A DNA stretch of 64,000 nt from Marinobacter sp. 2_MG-2023 (GTDB lineage: Bacteria > Pseudomonadota > Gammaproteobacteria > Pseudomonadales > Oleiphilaceae). The first letter of the stretch is position 1. Each line of letters starts with the position of its first letter. The stretch covers positions 372,001-436,000 of the forward strand of contig NZ_JAUOPH010000003.1 in NCBI RefSeq assembly GCF_030546935.1, written 5' to 3'. The notes under the pieces are model-generated. The model made no database searches, was not told where the DNA came from, and saw only the letters and a program-made list of their open reading frames with translations. This document shows, piece by piece, positions 39,731 through 50,374 of this stretch. The position numbers were made by a program, and so were the translations under genes.

Positions 39731-42700
39731 TCAGGGAAAGAGTTGGGTTCCGGGCCTGCGCCAGACACTGATGACCCGAGCTGCTGCGTGCGGCCAATGC
39801 CGAACCAGGTTTTCCACTCGCTCCAGTGCGCCAGCGGGAACTGCCGAAAACGGATCTGCTGTTGATCCGGCGATCGCTATAAGCAGAACGCGGTGCCCGG
39901 TGGGCACTGCTGAGAGGTCAATGTTGATAGAGACAGCACGTGGCATACGCGCAGCCAGTGGAACCTGCAATCTGTGCAGAGGCATGCCGTCAGCGGCAAG
40001 CGGCACATTCCATCCCGCTGGTATTGGCTGTGGCGCGCCGCCGGTAAGGCTCCTGGCGAAGGGGATGAGATCGGTGCAATCGGTTGCCAACAAAATGTTC
40101 TGGGACGGATCAGAGCGCCACAAAAGCACAACGAACGCACCGTTAGCCGCGACCGGCCTTGTGTCACGGTGATGCAATAACACGTCCACAGTGCTTCGCT
40201 CTCGAAAAACCCGCCAAACATTATTGGTATCTCGCTGCGGCACCACGGTCTCCATCAGGTCTATTTCAGAACCTGGAAGATCGGGAACTGCTGCGTTTTG
40301 CCAGGGAGCCCGATAAACGCCGGGAGCGCCATTTTCATCCTGAGCATTGGCCATAACAGCTGCCCATAACGCAGCATCTACTCGCCGGGATCCGGGCGCT
40401 GGAAGTGTTAGCAATCTGCGGTGTCTCTCTACCAGATCACCAAACTGGTCACTCCATTGGCCATTGGAAATGACACTCGGATAAATCCAACGAAAAGCCG
40501 TCTGGAATGTCCAAAGCTGGTAGCGAAGATTGCTGTTCCGGAGAATGGAACCACGGAAAGACGGCGGGGTTGCAACCGGTGCCTCGGGGCGGATACAGAT
40601 GTCGGGGCTGGCGAAAAAGGGTTCTGCTGTTGCGCCTGGCCGCCGCCTGGGATTCTGCATCGGTGTCGGGAACATCCGGCGGTCGTCCCGGGCGTGTACC
40701 CGCAGATAAGTGCGGCTCGGTTCATCGGCTGCAAGGTTTACTTCCCATACGCCACGGGATTGCAACGCCGCCCGCAGAAGGCGGGGTGAGCCTGCTGCGC
40801 CGGCAGGATCAGTCCATACAGTCAGGTCCTGAACGGTGGATTCTGGCAGACCATTCACAAACAGTTGCCATGGGCCGTGAGCGTTACCGGCTATTTTGGT
40901 GGCACGCCAAACCGCTGACGCGGTGCCCACATACACGGCGTTGGCGTTGGCCGGATCGACAACAACCGAATACGCCGGATCGATGGGACCGTTCAGTAAC
41001 GGCGGGACTGGCGGCAGGACCTGCCCCAGACCGGTCAGGCGAAATCCGCCTGCGGCATTGTCAAAATAGTAGCAGGTGTCCTGAGCCACATCCGGTGGAA
41101 CCGCAGCCACGGCGGCATTTGGGGGCGAAGCAGGGATTGCAGGTGTCCACTGGCTGGTCTGGCCGGTTCCCGTAACGTAGAAATCGCTCGTTCCGGGCAC
41201 CGGTTCAATATCTGTAAAAAACGTTGCTTTCGGCAGGACCAATGGTGCAGCAGGAGCCAGCGTAGCCGGCGATAGCAAGATCGTCGACTTCCAGCGCCCG
41301 GGATTGTCTAAGCTTTCCTGGTATCGGACAACACCTTGATTAAACAGTGCAAGAACCGTGCGTTCATCTGCCCATTTCACCGTGACAATTGGCCCAAGCC
41401 CGCCGGCCGGCACGCCAAAGGCCAGGTTTGCGGGTGTGCTGGGCCCCCGTCCGCCCGTGCGTGGATCTCGGGCCTGTACAAACCCGCCGGCCGCGCTGGC
41501 ATCCAGAACTCTCCAGGTATTGGGGTTGCGGGTTCCCAGGTTATCCGTGATCCAGACCCGGTTGGTGCCCAAGGCAATTCGGCCAAGGTTTCCCGCCGCA
41601 CGACGAATGGCGGCAATGCCTGAATAGAAATTACTGGCGGCGAATTCTGCGTCACTGCCAGTCGGGTCACGCGGGTTCGGGGGTATGCACGGCGGCACGT
41701 AGCTTGCGGAAGGATCACAAGCCCAGTCCGCAGTGTTAAACTGCCCCATCACATAATGCGACTGCACCGGATGGAAAATGACACCACCGCCATCGCCCTG
41801 CATGTTCGTTTTCATTTCCCAGACTGTGCTGCCTACCCTCACCTGTCGACCGTTGTCCTGGCAGCCCAGCATCGCGAAGTGACTGGAGGTCGGGTGATTT
41901 GCGCAAAATACCGACTCGATGGAGGCTAGCCCCACGTTCTTTGCTGCAAATGTGTTGGTTTGTCCGTTACGCAGGGAAACGAACACACCTCCGTCGCATC
42001 CTACCCAGATCTGGTTCGTTCCGTCGGGATTGTTGGCCTTACGCAGGCTGTGAACGTCAGGGTGAACTGTGTGGCCAATGAGCCCCGGTCCCACAGGACC
42101 CTCGGATGTGTTGGTGATTTGATCAGAAACGCCCGGCGAAGGAATCAGATTGTTTCCGCTGACATCAAAGGCCCAGATAGACGCGTTCCAGTTTGTCAGC
42201 CAGATGAGAGATCCACCGATGTAGACGCGGTCGATTCTGGCCGGAGGGGAACTGTCGGATGCCCGGGTAGTAACCACTATGGCTTGGTCATAATCCCGCT
42301 GTCCCGGCCAGAGATCAGCCGTGGTGGGCACATTGTTGAGTGGGGTAGCGTTGGGCACCGCGGGCGCAATCGCACCGGGATTCGCAATCTGCCAGACGTG
42401 AGCAACAAGGGGGGAATTATCGGCGAAAGGGTTGGTATCCACCTCGCCCAGCACGTAGATTCGGTTGTTATCGTCGTTTACGGCGAGGCTCATTCGGCCG
42501 AGCAGGCGACTGATCACAGGTACTGCCGGGGGCGGTAGAAAGTTCATCGTTGCCCAGGAAAAGCTATTGCCGTTGTCATCGGAGAAGGCAACGCCTGTGT
42601 GGCTGAAACAGACGAACAGCCGATTGCCTACGTAGCAGAGATCAGTGGGGTCGACGAACTGGATCGCAACACCTCGAGCAGGCGGCACTGCCGGTGCGGG

Positions 42701-43561
42701 TGGGAACTGCAGCGGGATCCATGCGAAGGCCAGATTGGCACCTACCATGGATCGTGTGCCCCGGAACAAGCCGCCGGATGTTGCTGCGATAACCTGATCT
42801 GTATCCGAACCGGCGACTGCACCAGGGACTCTTACCATACGAACAACAGAAACACCTTCCAGCCTGTCGATGCCGGTTATCGTTTCCCAAGGATCAGCAT
42901 TCAAAGCCGTATGTGCTGGACCCCAGGCCGCGAGAATGCCCATACCAAGGGTTGGTGCCGAGCCAGCCGAATCCTGGGCCGCACCAATTTCCCCTGTGCC
43001 TACCATCACAAAATCAGCTACCGCATCGGCACCAAATGACACCAACAGACAGCCGGTAGCAAAAGCACTGGTATGGCCACCCATTCGTCTCGGCTCATTG
43101 GCCCAGCCACCAAGCGGTTCCCAGGTTGCGCCGCCATCGCCAGTGTACCAAACGCCACCTTTGGCCGCTCCTGCATAGGCCCGCAAGCCATCGGGGCTGA
43201 CGGCCAGATCGCGGACTCGCCCGGATACTCTGGGGCGTCCATTCGCTTGCCCTTGCCTGACAACCGAGGGACCTATGGGGACCCAGCGATTAGAGTTATT
43301 AACGGCAAACGCCATGGGTGCAGGCCCAGCCATCGGTGACGGCCCCGGTGCTCGACCAGGCTCATCAAATTCGCCAATTCCCGCCTGTGACATGAATGCA
43401 CTTAACGACGCCGACAGGGCCTGGCGGTCTACAAAACCTGTACTCCCCTCGAGAAAGGCATCTCGAGCCGTTGAATTTTTTTGTTTTTTGGCTTTCCTGT
43501 CTCGCCTGCGCTTCCATGCTTTTTCCGCGGAAATGCGAGGATCGGTGGATGCGTTGGTCAT
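39731..43561 (-). CDS. Giant beta-propeller protein, 1276 residues
   Basis: Starts with a basic stretch (KAWKRRRDRKAKKQKN) and no signal peptide. From about residue 90 to 1000 it reads as a large WD40/BNR-type propeller: GRVRDLAVSPDGLRAYAGAAKGGVWYTGDGGATWEPLGG, GGLFRGTR, GVAFSDDNGNSFSWATMNF, IWVGCDGGVFVSLRNGQ, HYVMGQFNTADW, VYVGTASAVWRATKIAG, SRGVWEVNLAA. The last 250 residues are a separate domain (STVDVLLHHRDTRPVAANGAFVVLLWRSD). Its ATG overlaps the stop of the 1263-residue gene (ATGA), with GGAGG 7 nt upstream. Function unknown; a platform for other giant proteins is plausible. Confidence 0.75.
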   Translation of the reverse strand: MTNASTDPRISAEKAWKRRRDRKAKKQKNSTARDAFLEGSTGFVDRQALSASLSAFMSQAGIGEFDEPGRAPGPSPMAGPAPMAFAVNNSNRWVPIGPSVVRQGQANGRPRVSGRVRDLAVSPDGLRAYAGAAKGGVWYTGDGGATWEPLGGWANEPRRMGGHTSAFATGCLLVSFGADAVADFVMVGTGEIGAAQDSAGSAPTLGMGILAAWGPAHTALNADPWETITGIDRLEGVSVVRMVRVPGAVAGSDTDQVIAATSGGLFRGTRSMVGANLAFAWIPLQFPPAPAVPPARGVAIQFVDPTDLCYVGNRLFVCFSHTGVAFSDDNGNSFSWATMNFLPPPAVPVISRLLGRMSLAVNDDNNRIYVLGEVDTNPFADNSPLVAHVWQIANPGAIAPAVPNATPLNNVPTTADLWPGQRDYDQAIVVTTRASDSSPPARIDRVYIGGSLIWLTNWNASIWAFDVSGNNLIPSPGVSDQITNTSEGPVGPGLIGHTVHPDVHSLRKANNPDGTNQIWVGCDGGVFVSLRNGQTNTFAAKNVGLASIESVFCANHPTSSHFAMLGCQDNGRQVRVGSTVWEMKTNMQGDGGGVIFHPVQSHYVMGQFNTADWACDPSASYVPPCIPPNPRDPTGSDAEFAASNFYSGIAAIRRAAGNLGRIALGTNRVWITDNLGTRNPNTWRVLDASAAGGFVQARDPRTGGRGPSTPANLAFGVPAGGLGPIVTVKWADERTVLALFNQGVVRYQESLDNPGRWKSTILLSPATLAPAAPLVLPKATFFTDIEPVPGTSDFYVTGTGQTSQWTPAIPASPPNAAVAAVPPDVAQDTCYYFDNAAGGFRLTGLGQVLPPVPPLLNGPIDPAYSVVVDPANANAVYVGTASAVWRATKIAGNAHGPWQLFVNGLPESTVQDLTVWTDPAGAAGSPRLLRAALQSRGVWEVNLAADEPSRTYLRVHARDDRRMFPTPMQNPRRRPGATAEPFFASPDICIRPEAPVATPPSFRGSILRNSNLRYQLWTFQTAFRWIYPSVISNGQWSDQFGDLVERHRRLLTLPAPGSRRVDAALWAAVMANAQDENGAPGVYRAPWQNAAVPDLPGSEIDLMETVVPQRDTNNVWRVFRERSTVDVLLHHRDTRPVAANGAFVVLLWRSDPSQNILLATDCTDLIPFARSLTGGAPQPIPAGWNVPLAADGMPLHRLQVPLAARMPRAVSINIDLSAVPTGHRVLLIAIAGSTADPFSAVPAGALERVENLVRHWPHAAARVISVWRRPGTQLFP

Positions 43562-46500
43562 GATTCATCCTCCTCGATTATGCGAATCCAGCCTTCCTGA
43601 AATTCATGAGGCATGCGCGGTAACAAGGCGGATTGGCTCGCAGACACGATTGGATCATCTCTCCATGTCAGCGGCCCCGTTCGTTTAGTGAATTGTTGTC
43701 GATCTCCCAACAGATTCACCTTCGGCAGTCTGATTTCCTCCGGGTCCACCAGCACCGGCCCTACTCTTACTGAGGGAATAACACGTTTCAGCCCCTGGTT
43801 GATCCACGCATCGTTCAGCGCCAGGGATTTTCTGGGCAATACACCCGACGTCAGGTTTACCTTGCCCGCTGGAAGCATCAGCAACGTCAGTCGATATGAC
43901 TGGCCGGGTCGGATATAGAGCGTGTCGTCGCTGAACAAGTAGGGGTGATCCAGGGGTTGAACATCGGGTATGTGGACTTGGCCCAGCAAGCCAAGCTGGC
44001 CACGACGGCGACCGGAATCCCGGGCGAGAGCGGCTATGGATTTGTCGACCAGATGAAAATGGTCGTAATTGTCGTCGATGAAATAACCGAGCAACGAATC
44101 GTCGCTTCTCTGCAAGTCGCCCAAACGCACAGGAAAAGACTCATCCCGTAAGGCGTCAAAAGCTGCGCGCCTGGCATTCGCGGTTTCTTCCGAGTCAACC
44201 CGAACGTCATCCAGATCATCAGGAATATCGAGCCTTAACGTTGCCTTCACCACGGCAATCGGGCGGCCAACCAGCCCGGCGACTGTTGCCGATCCAAGTG
44301 TGCTGTAGGTGTCTACTGTCCAGAGAGTGGTGTCGATTGCGCGGAGAAGCGCGGTCAAAGAGCTTTCAGATTGAGGAAGTTTGCCGTCGCGCTGCCGGAC
44401 ATCTGACCGGATAACACCGGCTGCCAGCTTGCCCAAAGGCGTGGCGCTGAGCGGAAGCTCTGCCATGGGGCCAGCGCCCGGCGGTAGTGGCCGCCCCGGT
44501 GCAGGTTCCCAGCGCACGGCCCCCGTGAGTTCATGATGGCTGATCTGGCCGAGAGCATTTCCCTTAATATCAAACACCTCCAGCGATTCATCAATGTGAT
44601 CGCTGAGCAGGAAGCCGGCGACAGGATTGACCGCCAGATCCGGCTCCAATTGATTAACAAAGGCTTCCGGTGCGAGCAAAGGCTCGCCCAGGTAGGCAGA
44701 GTCAACCAGGCGAAACAGCCAGCGCGCCCCGCCTTGTATCCTTGCCGACATCTTCATGGACGAGGGCTCGTCGCTGATTTCTAATGATGTAATCGTGTGG
44801 ATGTTGTTGGTGGGCACATCCAGAACTCGCCCGAACGCATCCACCAACCGCAGTGCGCTGAATTTGAGAGTGCCACCAAACAGCGGCAGTGGGTCTGCAA
44901 CCACTTCCGGGCGATCGTCGGCTTCGGGGGCAGAGAAAAAACCGCCGCGATAGTTAAGCCCTAAAAGCTGTTCGCGGATTCCGTCTAACGAAGCTGAAGC
45001 GAGATCCAGTGGCTCCAGAAAATCCGCCAGTGATTCGAGTGAACTTTGCTGTGACACAGTGAGTGACTCATTGGTGGCCTCACGTTCCTGTTCGGCTTTT
45101 ATCCACCGTTCAATGCCGCTATGAAGTGCTGTGCCAAGCCCCCTGTTGACCGGGCTGCGGCCCGAAATCTCTACCAACTGGATGTCAGCCGAATCGCCAC
45201 GACGAATCATCTCCAGTTGGCCAAGCTCCCAATCGCTGATCCGGGTCGATCCTTCCAGTTCTACACGCCACTCCAGCCATAGGGGGACCCAGGGCTGCCG
45301 CCATGCGGTCACCCCCAAGGGGTCCGGGCTGGAGCCTTCGAGGTATGAAGCACGGCTCAGTTCGGCCGCGGCCTGTTTCTTCAACGCGGTCCGGGAAAAA
45401 GACACAGAGCGCCAGCTTTCCTCTCCCGGTGCCTGTGGACTAAGTTCGCTCTCGGACAGCGTGTATACCCCACTCCCATCGTAACGCCCATCGATGGAAA
45501 ACATCCGTAGCATTTCACCTTCGATGCGATGCTGATACTGAACCTGATTCGCTTCTTCGTCTGCGGCAGCGTTGGCCAGCCATCGGCTGCAATAAGGATT
45601 CAGCACCATTGCCTCGCGCACGACCGTTAAAACTTCTGGCGGAATGGCACCCGACCCGAGAGTTGGTACAAGGTCGCGGGCTTTAACGACGCCTGCGATA
45701 CCTTTTTGGGCTTCGTTCGGGTAACGGCACCGCAAACGGCCTTCATCGTCGTGTAAGCCATCGAAGTGGTGACGCAGGCTGGGTCGGGCCCCTTTTATGG
45801 CAATAGAGGGCGGTTGAGGGATAAATACTCTGGGGGCTGGCCGCTCCACGGTTCGACGGTTCCCTGGCACAGTTTTAGCCGACTTTTCTTCAATATTGCG
45901 TGCGTTTCCGCTGGATTTTTTGCCTGCTGGCCGGAAGATCACCTTGTCCCGCCATTTTGGCACCGGGCTCAGGTTTTTATCATTGCTTTGTGGCCCGAGT
46001 TTCGCCCGGCCTTTTCGGCCTACTGTGGTGGCATGTACCGATGCGGAGTCCTCAGCTCTGAGGTGGTCGAGCTTCGCTGCCGGCAAGGGCTTTCCGGGCA
46101 AGGAGCTGAACGTGTCATTGTGCTCGCGTTCGGCAATATCCCTGAGGCCATCCTGGGTTCCAATCCTGTCAATCAGATCGCTGGTAAAAGCTGCCGCTAT
46201 CATTTCTGCTGCACGCCGCTGAGACAAGCTGGCTCCTAACGTTTGAGCACCGAGAGCTGTAACCAGGTCGTCGGTATCAAAACCCGCAGAAACAGATAGC
46301 GACGCCTTTCTGGGCCGCTCATCAGCGTCTGGTAGCAATGCATCCACGGGCACACCGGTGATCATCCCGTGAAAGAGCGACAGAAATTCAGGTGGTTTCT
46401 GAGCAATCAAAACTTTGGATGCTTTTAAAACCGGCAGAGCCATGTCCGGGACAACATCAATGTAAGTGAACGATTCTTCTCTGCCGCGGGAAACGATTTT

Positions 46501-47349
46501 CGTGGGTGTTGTTTCGGCCGGTTGCTTTAACTTGCCCTTGGCGAGTAACCGCTCTGCAACAGCAAGGTCTGGCTCGTTTCCGGGCGGTTCGGCCTCCGGG
46601 TCAAGCTGCCAACCAAGCTCCGACAATACATCCAGCAGATCCCCCTTGCCGACAGCCAGGGGGTCCTTGTTGCTGTCGGTATGCCAGCCTGCCACCACGT
46701 AGGTAGCCACGTTCTTCTCGAAGCCGTCCTTTGCAACTTTCTTCAGGCTGGGCAGATCCTCCAGGGCATCGTGAAAGCCAAACCGCCCTGCACTCGCCTG
46801 GTAGGACGCTGTCCACAGGGGTGACCCGCCAATAGTTCCGTCAAGTTGGCCGAAGGTCGGTTTATCCTCATTGTTATTGGTTTCACCACTATATTGGTCC
46901 AGTGGTGTTACGGATCCTTTCTTTGAATCCACCACCCAGCCCCGGAGCATGGGTCGTTTGATGCCCACAGGAAACAGCGAGCGAATAACCACCCAGCGGT
47001 CGGGAAGTTCGGTCATTTCAAGTTCGCCGCCTGCTGCTGAATCGCCGCCTCTGAGCAACGCATCGGGTAACGCCCAGTGCAGATGTATGCCAGCCTCAGG
47101 CAACGTGCCTTCGGCAAACGGCAATGGATCACCCGGCCCTCCTGTCACGGGTACCAGGGTTTCCCGGTTGCCCTCATTGGCGACGTAGGCCTGAACATCA
47201 ATGGGAACCAGTATTCGTTTGCTTCGGCGCAGGTTCGGGTCCCAGGTTGTAACAGAACCCAAGTCTGTGTTCGCCCTGACCAGCCATGCCCAGCGTTCGT
47301 CGAAAACGGCCTTGGTGAGAGTTTCCTTTTTGAGCAAGTGTTTAAACAT
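43558..47349 (-). CDS. Giant protein of unknown family, 1263 residues
   Basis: No signal peptide or membrane segment. The N-terminal 230 residues carry FDERWAWLVRANTDLGSVTTWDPN, LVPIDVQAYVANE, HLHWALPDALLRGG, ELPDRWVVIRSLFPVG, GWVVDSKKGSV, features I have seen in other large uncharacterised bacterial proteins but cannot name. A basic segment (KFRPAGKKSSGNARN region, about residues 490-520) follows, then PWVPLWLEWRVELEGSTRISDWELGQ. The ATG at 47349 has GAGG 6 nt upstream; a GTG at 47361 overlaps the previous stop. Its last codons encode the ribosome site of the next gene. Confidence 0.7.
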   Translation of the reverse strand: MFKHLLKKETLTKAVFDERWAWLVRANTDLGSVTTWDPNLRRSKRILVPIDVQAYVANEGNRETLVPVTGGPGDPLPFAEGTLPEAGIHLHWALPDALLRGGDSAAGGELEMTELPDRWVVIRSLFPVGIKRPMLRGWVVDSKKGSVTPLDQYSGETNNNEDKPTFGQLDGTIGGSPLWTASYQASAGRFGFHDALEDLPSLKKVAKDGFEKNVATYVVAGWHTDSNKDPLAVGKGDLLDVLSELGWQLDPEAEPPGNEPDLAVAERLLAKGKLKQPAETTPTKIVSRGREESFTYIDVVPDMALPVLKASKVLIAQKPPEFLSLFHGMITGVPVDALLPDADERPRKASLSVSAGFDTDDLVTALGAQTLGASLSQRRAAEMIAAAFTSDLIDRIGTQDGLRDIAEREHNDTFSSLPGKPLPAAKLDHLRAEDSASVHATTVGRKGRAKLGPQSNDKNLSPVPKWRDKVIFRPAGKKSSGNARNIEEKSAKTVPGNRRTVERPAPRVFIPQPPSIAIKGARPSLRHHFDGLHDDEGRLRCRYPNEAQKGIAGVVKARDLVPTLGSGAIPPEVLTVVREAMVLNPYCSRWLANAAADEEANQVQYQHRIEGEMLRMFSIDGRYDGSGVYTLSESELSPQAPGEESWRSVSFSRTALKKQAAAELSRASYLEGSSPDPLGVTAWRQPWVPLWLEWRVELEGSTRISDWELGQLEMIRRGDSADIQLVEISGRSPVNRGLGTALHSGIERWIKAEQEREATNESLTVSQQSSLESLADFLEPLDLASASLDGIREQLLGLNYRGGFFSAPEADDRPEVVADPLPLFGGTLKFSALRLVDAFGRVLDVPTNNIHTITSLEISDEPSSMKMSARIQGGARWLFRLVDSAYLGEPLLAPEAFVNQLEPDLAVNPVAGFLLSDHIDESLEVFDIKGNALGQISHHELTGAVRWEPAPGRPLPPGAGPMAELPLSATPLGKLAAGVIRSDVRQRDGKLPQSESSLTALLRAIDTTLWTVDTYSTLGSATVAGLVGRPIAVVKATLRLDIPDDLDDVRVDSEETANARRAAFDALRDESFPVRLGDLQRSDDSLLGYFIDDNYDHFHLVDKSIAALARDSGRRRGQLGLLGQVHIPDVQPLDHPYLFSDDTLYIRPGQSYRLTLLMLPAGKVNLTSGVLPRKSLALNDAWINQGLKRVIPSVRVGPVLVDPEEIRLPKVNLLGDRQQFTKRTGPLTWRDDPIVSASQSALLPRMPHEFQEGWIRIIEEDES

Positions 47350-47357
47350 GGCCGGCC

Positions 47358-48332
47358 TCACAGTTTGAAGGTGGTATTGACCATCGACACATACTCGATG
47401 GAAGGCCGGAACATTTCATGGACCGGCGGCACCTGAACTTCGCCAAACACCTGCCGCCATGGAAAGCGGATTAGCTGGAGAGCGTATTCGGCACTGTCCA
47501 GACCGTCATCGTTGGCACCTGTCTCATCATGTGCCGCAAGGTCTTCAGACAAACGGCGAATATCCACCACGCCAGATGAGCCAACCCGGAAAGGAACGTC
47601 TATATCCTTTGCGCCATCTTCATCAAGGTATTCAAAGTCATCCTTGTTACGGGGGCGCAGCTTGGCAGAGCGCTGATTGCCATTGTCCTCATGCATAAAT
47701 CCGAATTGAACGCCCTGTCTTGGCTCCTCGATGTGGACGACCTTGGGGATGCCGTCAAACATGCAAAGCAACACCGCCGGGGCCAGACGTTCAAGGCGCA
47801 ACAGGCGCATTCGACGGGGATCGTCCTCCGGGAATCGGTCATCTTCGCGGTCTTCCAGATCGACATTGAATGCACGGACATGAAAACCTGGCCAGCCGGA
47901 TACGGCCGAAGAGCGCAAAAGAAAGCCGCTGATGGGGCCTGGCTGCCCTGCGAATCTGGCCATGCCTTCGACTCGTCGAACATTCCGTTCCTCGGTATCC
48001 AGCTCTGCGCGAATAGCGGGGTACTGGGCATCGATTTGTATTCGGTCGTCGCTGTTCACGGTGCCGACACTCAGCGCACCTTGCACGACGGCGTCTGTCC
48101 AACGTCGATCCAGATAAAACCAGCGAATTGACTCTTGTGGAAGCAGTTCGCTGTCGGCAACCAGGTTGGCAAAAGGCACACCTTCCAGTAACCGCAGCCG
48201 AACGAGCCAGTTTCTGAGTTCTGCCGGCATAGCGGTGTTTTCGTCAGGCTTGAATTCTGTAAAGGGACGTCGCTCCGCATTTACAATTTCAGCGCCAAGG
48301 TGTTCAAGAATATCGCTGCTTATATTGATCAT
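47358..48332 (-). CDS. Unknown protein, 324 residues (giant operon)
   Basis: Soluble, acidic protein with no signal peptide. Segments: DILEHLGAEIVNAERRPFTEFKPDENTAMPAELRNWLVRL near the N-terminus, SIRWFYLDRRWTDAVVQGALSVG (Trp/Tyr-rich), GPISGFLLRSSAVSGWPGFHVRAFN, and LLCMFDGIPKVVHIEEPRQGVQFGFMHED. No family recognised. The ATG overlaps the stop of the 679-residue gene by 4 nt, with GAGG 7 nt upstream, so it is coupled. It is followed by the 1263-residue gene. Like its partners it is probably an assembly component. Confidence 0.65.
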   Translation of the reverse strand: MINISSDILEHLGAEIVNAERRPFTEFKPDENTAMPAELRNWLVRLRLLEGVPFANLVADSELLPQESIRWFYLDRRWTDAVVQGALSVGTVNSDDRIQIDAQYPAIRAELDTEERNVRRVEGMARFAGQPGPISGFLLRSSAVSGWPGFHVRAFNVDLEDREDDRFPEDDPRRMRLLRLERLAPAVLLCMFDGIPKVVHIEEPRQGVQFGFMHEDNGNQRSAKLRPRNKDDFEYLDEDGAKDIDVPFRVGSSGVVDIRRLSEDLAAHDETGANDDGLDSAEYALQLIRFPWRQVFGEVQVPPVHEMFRPSIEYVSMVNTTFKL

Positions 48333-50368
48333 GATTCGTCCTCATCCGTGAAGCCATGACGCCTTGGGTCACGCAGGATTACATCCAGATTGTCGTTCAG
48401 GACGTCTACCCTGAAGCGTTCTGTCACCGGGAAAGCCGGGCCCGTCAGGTGGTCGTCCAGTAATTTGTTTGAAAGCGCACCGGAAACCAGATCGATCCTT
48501 TGTTTGTCCAGATCCACTCCGAGGGTGTCCCGAACATCGACGAGCCCCAGTTCGTTTAACAGCAAGTCGTCCCTCGGAATCTTGGCATCACGCAGCCCAT
48601 TGAGTACCTTGCTCAGATCCCCGGTAAAAAGAGACTTTTCCAACCCAAGCCCTCGCGCCAGCACGGCGCTTGCCTTGCCCTCGAACTCCAGCGGTCGACC
48701 GGGCGTAACACGAGCTAGGGGGTTGCCAAGGAACTGATCCGGGTTTTTGACGATGGCGTCTGCAAATAACCGGCCTACCAGGGGGCCAATTTTGTGAGCG
48801 TCGATCTTTTCAAAACCGACACCCAGCATCTCTTCCCAAAGGCTTCGGTTACTGGCCATTAGCGAATGCAGACGTGCCGCGTGGTAATCCGCCTGACGCC
48901 AGCGCATCAGTGAGGCAATAATGGAGGGCTGCGAAAGCGTCAGTAAACGCCCGATTTCGAAGGCCGTTGCCAGCGAGAGGTCTTCGCGGCCATCGGGGAT
49001 AACGATCCTGAGTTGGTCCGAACTATGCGCAAGCTTCAGCCTGTCAGAGCCGGTGTTTTTCGTAGGGTGTGGTACCAGAGGACCGCGATACCAGGCCCGT
49101 ACCCGGTCGCCTTCGCGTGTCTGATGCCCCAGCCCGACATGTCCGCTCTCGGCAACTTCAAGGGGAAGCCGCCCATTTGAAGGCTTTGCAGAACCGCCCT
49201 TGTCGCCAAGCAAACGGGAATCAAGGTTGGTCATCAGGGAACGGAAAGTGGTATCGCCCGTTGTGGTAAAGCTCCAGTGTAAAAGAACCGGGAAACGATA
49301 TTCCGGATCATAAGGATGCATTTGAAAATCATCGACAATGCGAAAAGGCTCTGCCATCTGCAGGGAAACTTTCGCCGATGTGTTGATCACCGGTGAAGAT
49401 GTTGACCATTGACCGCTGCCCGCAAAGGGCTTTGCCCCCGCGCCCACCGCAGCACCGGATTGGTACCGGGTGCTGCGAGAGCCTTTGATTCCTTGTGCTA
49501 ATGGTACCGGATTGGTCAGTTCACCCAGATCTACAGGGTTGATACCCGGACCTCCGGGTGCAAGTGCCGTTCCCATAACCCGATGATCATCCTGCGCAGG
49601 CTGTTCCTGATACAGAAGGGTCTTGAACAGGAACGGCGTTGCGAAGGCGGGTGCGGGATCTGGCGAGCGATTAAGTAACACATCGTACTGGCCTTCTAGA
49701 TTAATCAGGCACGCCAGGTATTTAACTGGTGCGTCGTTTCCTTCTTCGTCCTTTCCTGGCAACGGCAGACGGTTACTGATCACGACAGCGAGGAACCCAT
49801 CGTCATCACCCATCATCAATTCAGTGTCCCGGATGTCCACTTCCCTCGCATGGGCCAGCAGATCAATATCGTTCTTGGTAGGGAATACACTGTTAATCAG
49901 AGACCTTTTGGCAACCAGACAATTGCCTTTCGCAACCTCTTTCAGGCCTTTCAGTTCCACACCCGCTGTTACGCAGTTGTTCACATCCACTGAGGATTCA
50001 AGTTTTGCTTCGCCCTCGGCAATCAGAACCAGAGCAAGCCAGGGAGTGTTTTCTGGCGCACCATCAAGGCTTCTTTCCCAAGGCAGCGTTCGGCGTTTGA
50101 TCACCACCTGCGGTAAGCGGCTTCCATAGCTCCCGAATGAGTTTGCAGGTGGGTAGGTAGACAGAATCTGGTCCGGTGGCAGAAGATATCGGGGCGATCG
50201 TATGCGCAAGTGCACGTTTTCCTGATTCACGCGCAGGTCGCTCTCATCGAGCGGTGTATCCCCGGATTGTGCCGTGAAATGCTGATCTGCTCTCAGCCGC
50301 CACAAACCGGCTGTTAATGGCGCCGCCAATTTGGCATGAAGCTTGAATTTTCCTTCACCAACAGGCAT
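48329..50368 (-). CDS. Unknown protein, 679 residues (giant operon)
   Basis: Soluble protein with no signal peptide. N-terminal strands (GKFKLHAKLAAPLTAGLWRLRADQHFT) resemble a beta-sandwich, then PRYLLPPDQILSTYPPANSFGSYGSRLPQVVI, a Cys-containing segment (VNNCVTAGVELKG, GNCLVAKR), FRFPVLLHWSFTTTGD and a helical end (LRDPRRHGFTDEDES). Not recognised; the helical C-terminus (VGRLFADAIVKNPDQFLGNP) is alone in not being beta-rich. It begins 6 nt after the stop of the 3280-residue gene with GGAGG about 10 nt upstream. Its last codons include the ribosome site of the next gene. Confidence 0.65.
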   Translation of the reverse strand: MPVGEGKFKLHAKLAAPLTAGLWRLRADQHFTAQSGDTPLDESDLRVNQENVHLRIRSPRYLLPPDQILSTYPPANSFGSYGSRLPQVVIKRRTLPWERSLDGAPENTPWLALVLIAEGEAKLESSVDVNNCVTAGVELKGLKEVAKGNCLVAKRSLINSVFPTKNDIDLLAHAREVDIRDTELMMGDDDGFLAVVISNRLPLPGKDEEGNDAPVKYLACLINLEGQYDVLLNRSPDPAPAFATPFLFKTLLYQEQPAQDDHRVMGTALAPGGPGINPVDLGELTNPVPLAQGIKGSRSTRYQSGAAVGAGAKPFAGSGQWSTSSPVINTSAKVSLQMAEPFRIVDDFQMHPYDPEYRFPVLLHWSFTTTGDTTFRSLMTNLDSRLLGDKGGSAKPSNGRLPLEVAESGHVGLGHQTREGDRVRAWYRGPLVPHPTKNTGSDRLKLAHSSDQLRIVIPDGREDLSLATAFEIGRLLTLSQPSIIASLMRWRQADYHAARLHSLMASNRSLWEEMLGVGFEKIDAHKIGPLVGRLFADAIVKNPDQFLGNPLARVTPGRPLEFEGKASAVLARGLGLEKSLFTGDLSKVLNGLRDAKIPRDDLLLNELGLVDVRDTLGVDLDKQRIDLVSGALSNKLLDDHLTGPAFPVTERFRVDVLNDNLDVILRDPRRHGFTDEDES

Positions 50369-50374
50369 GTGCTT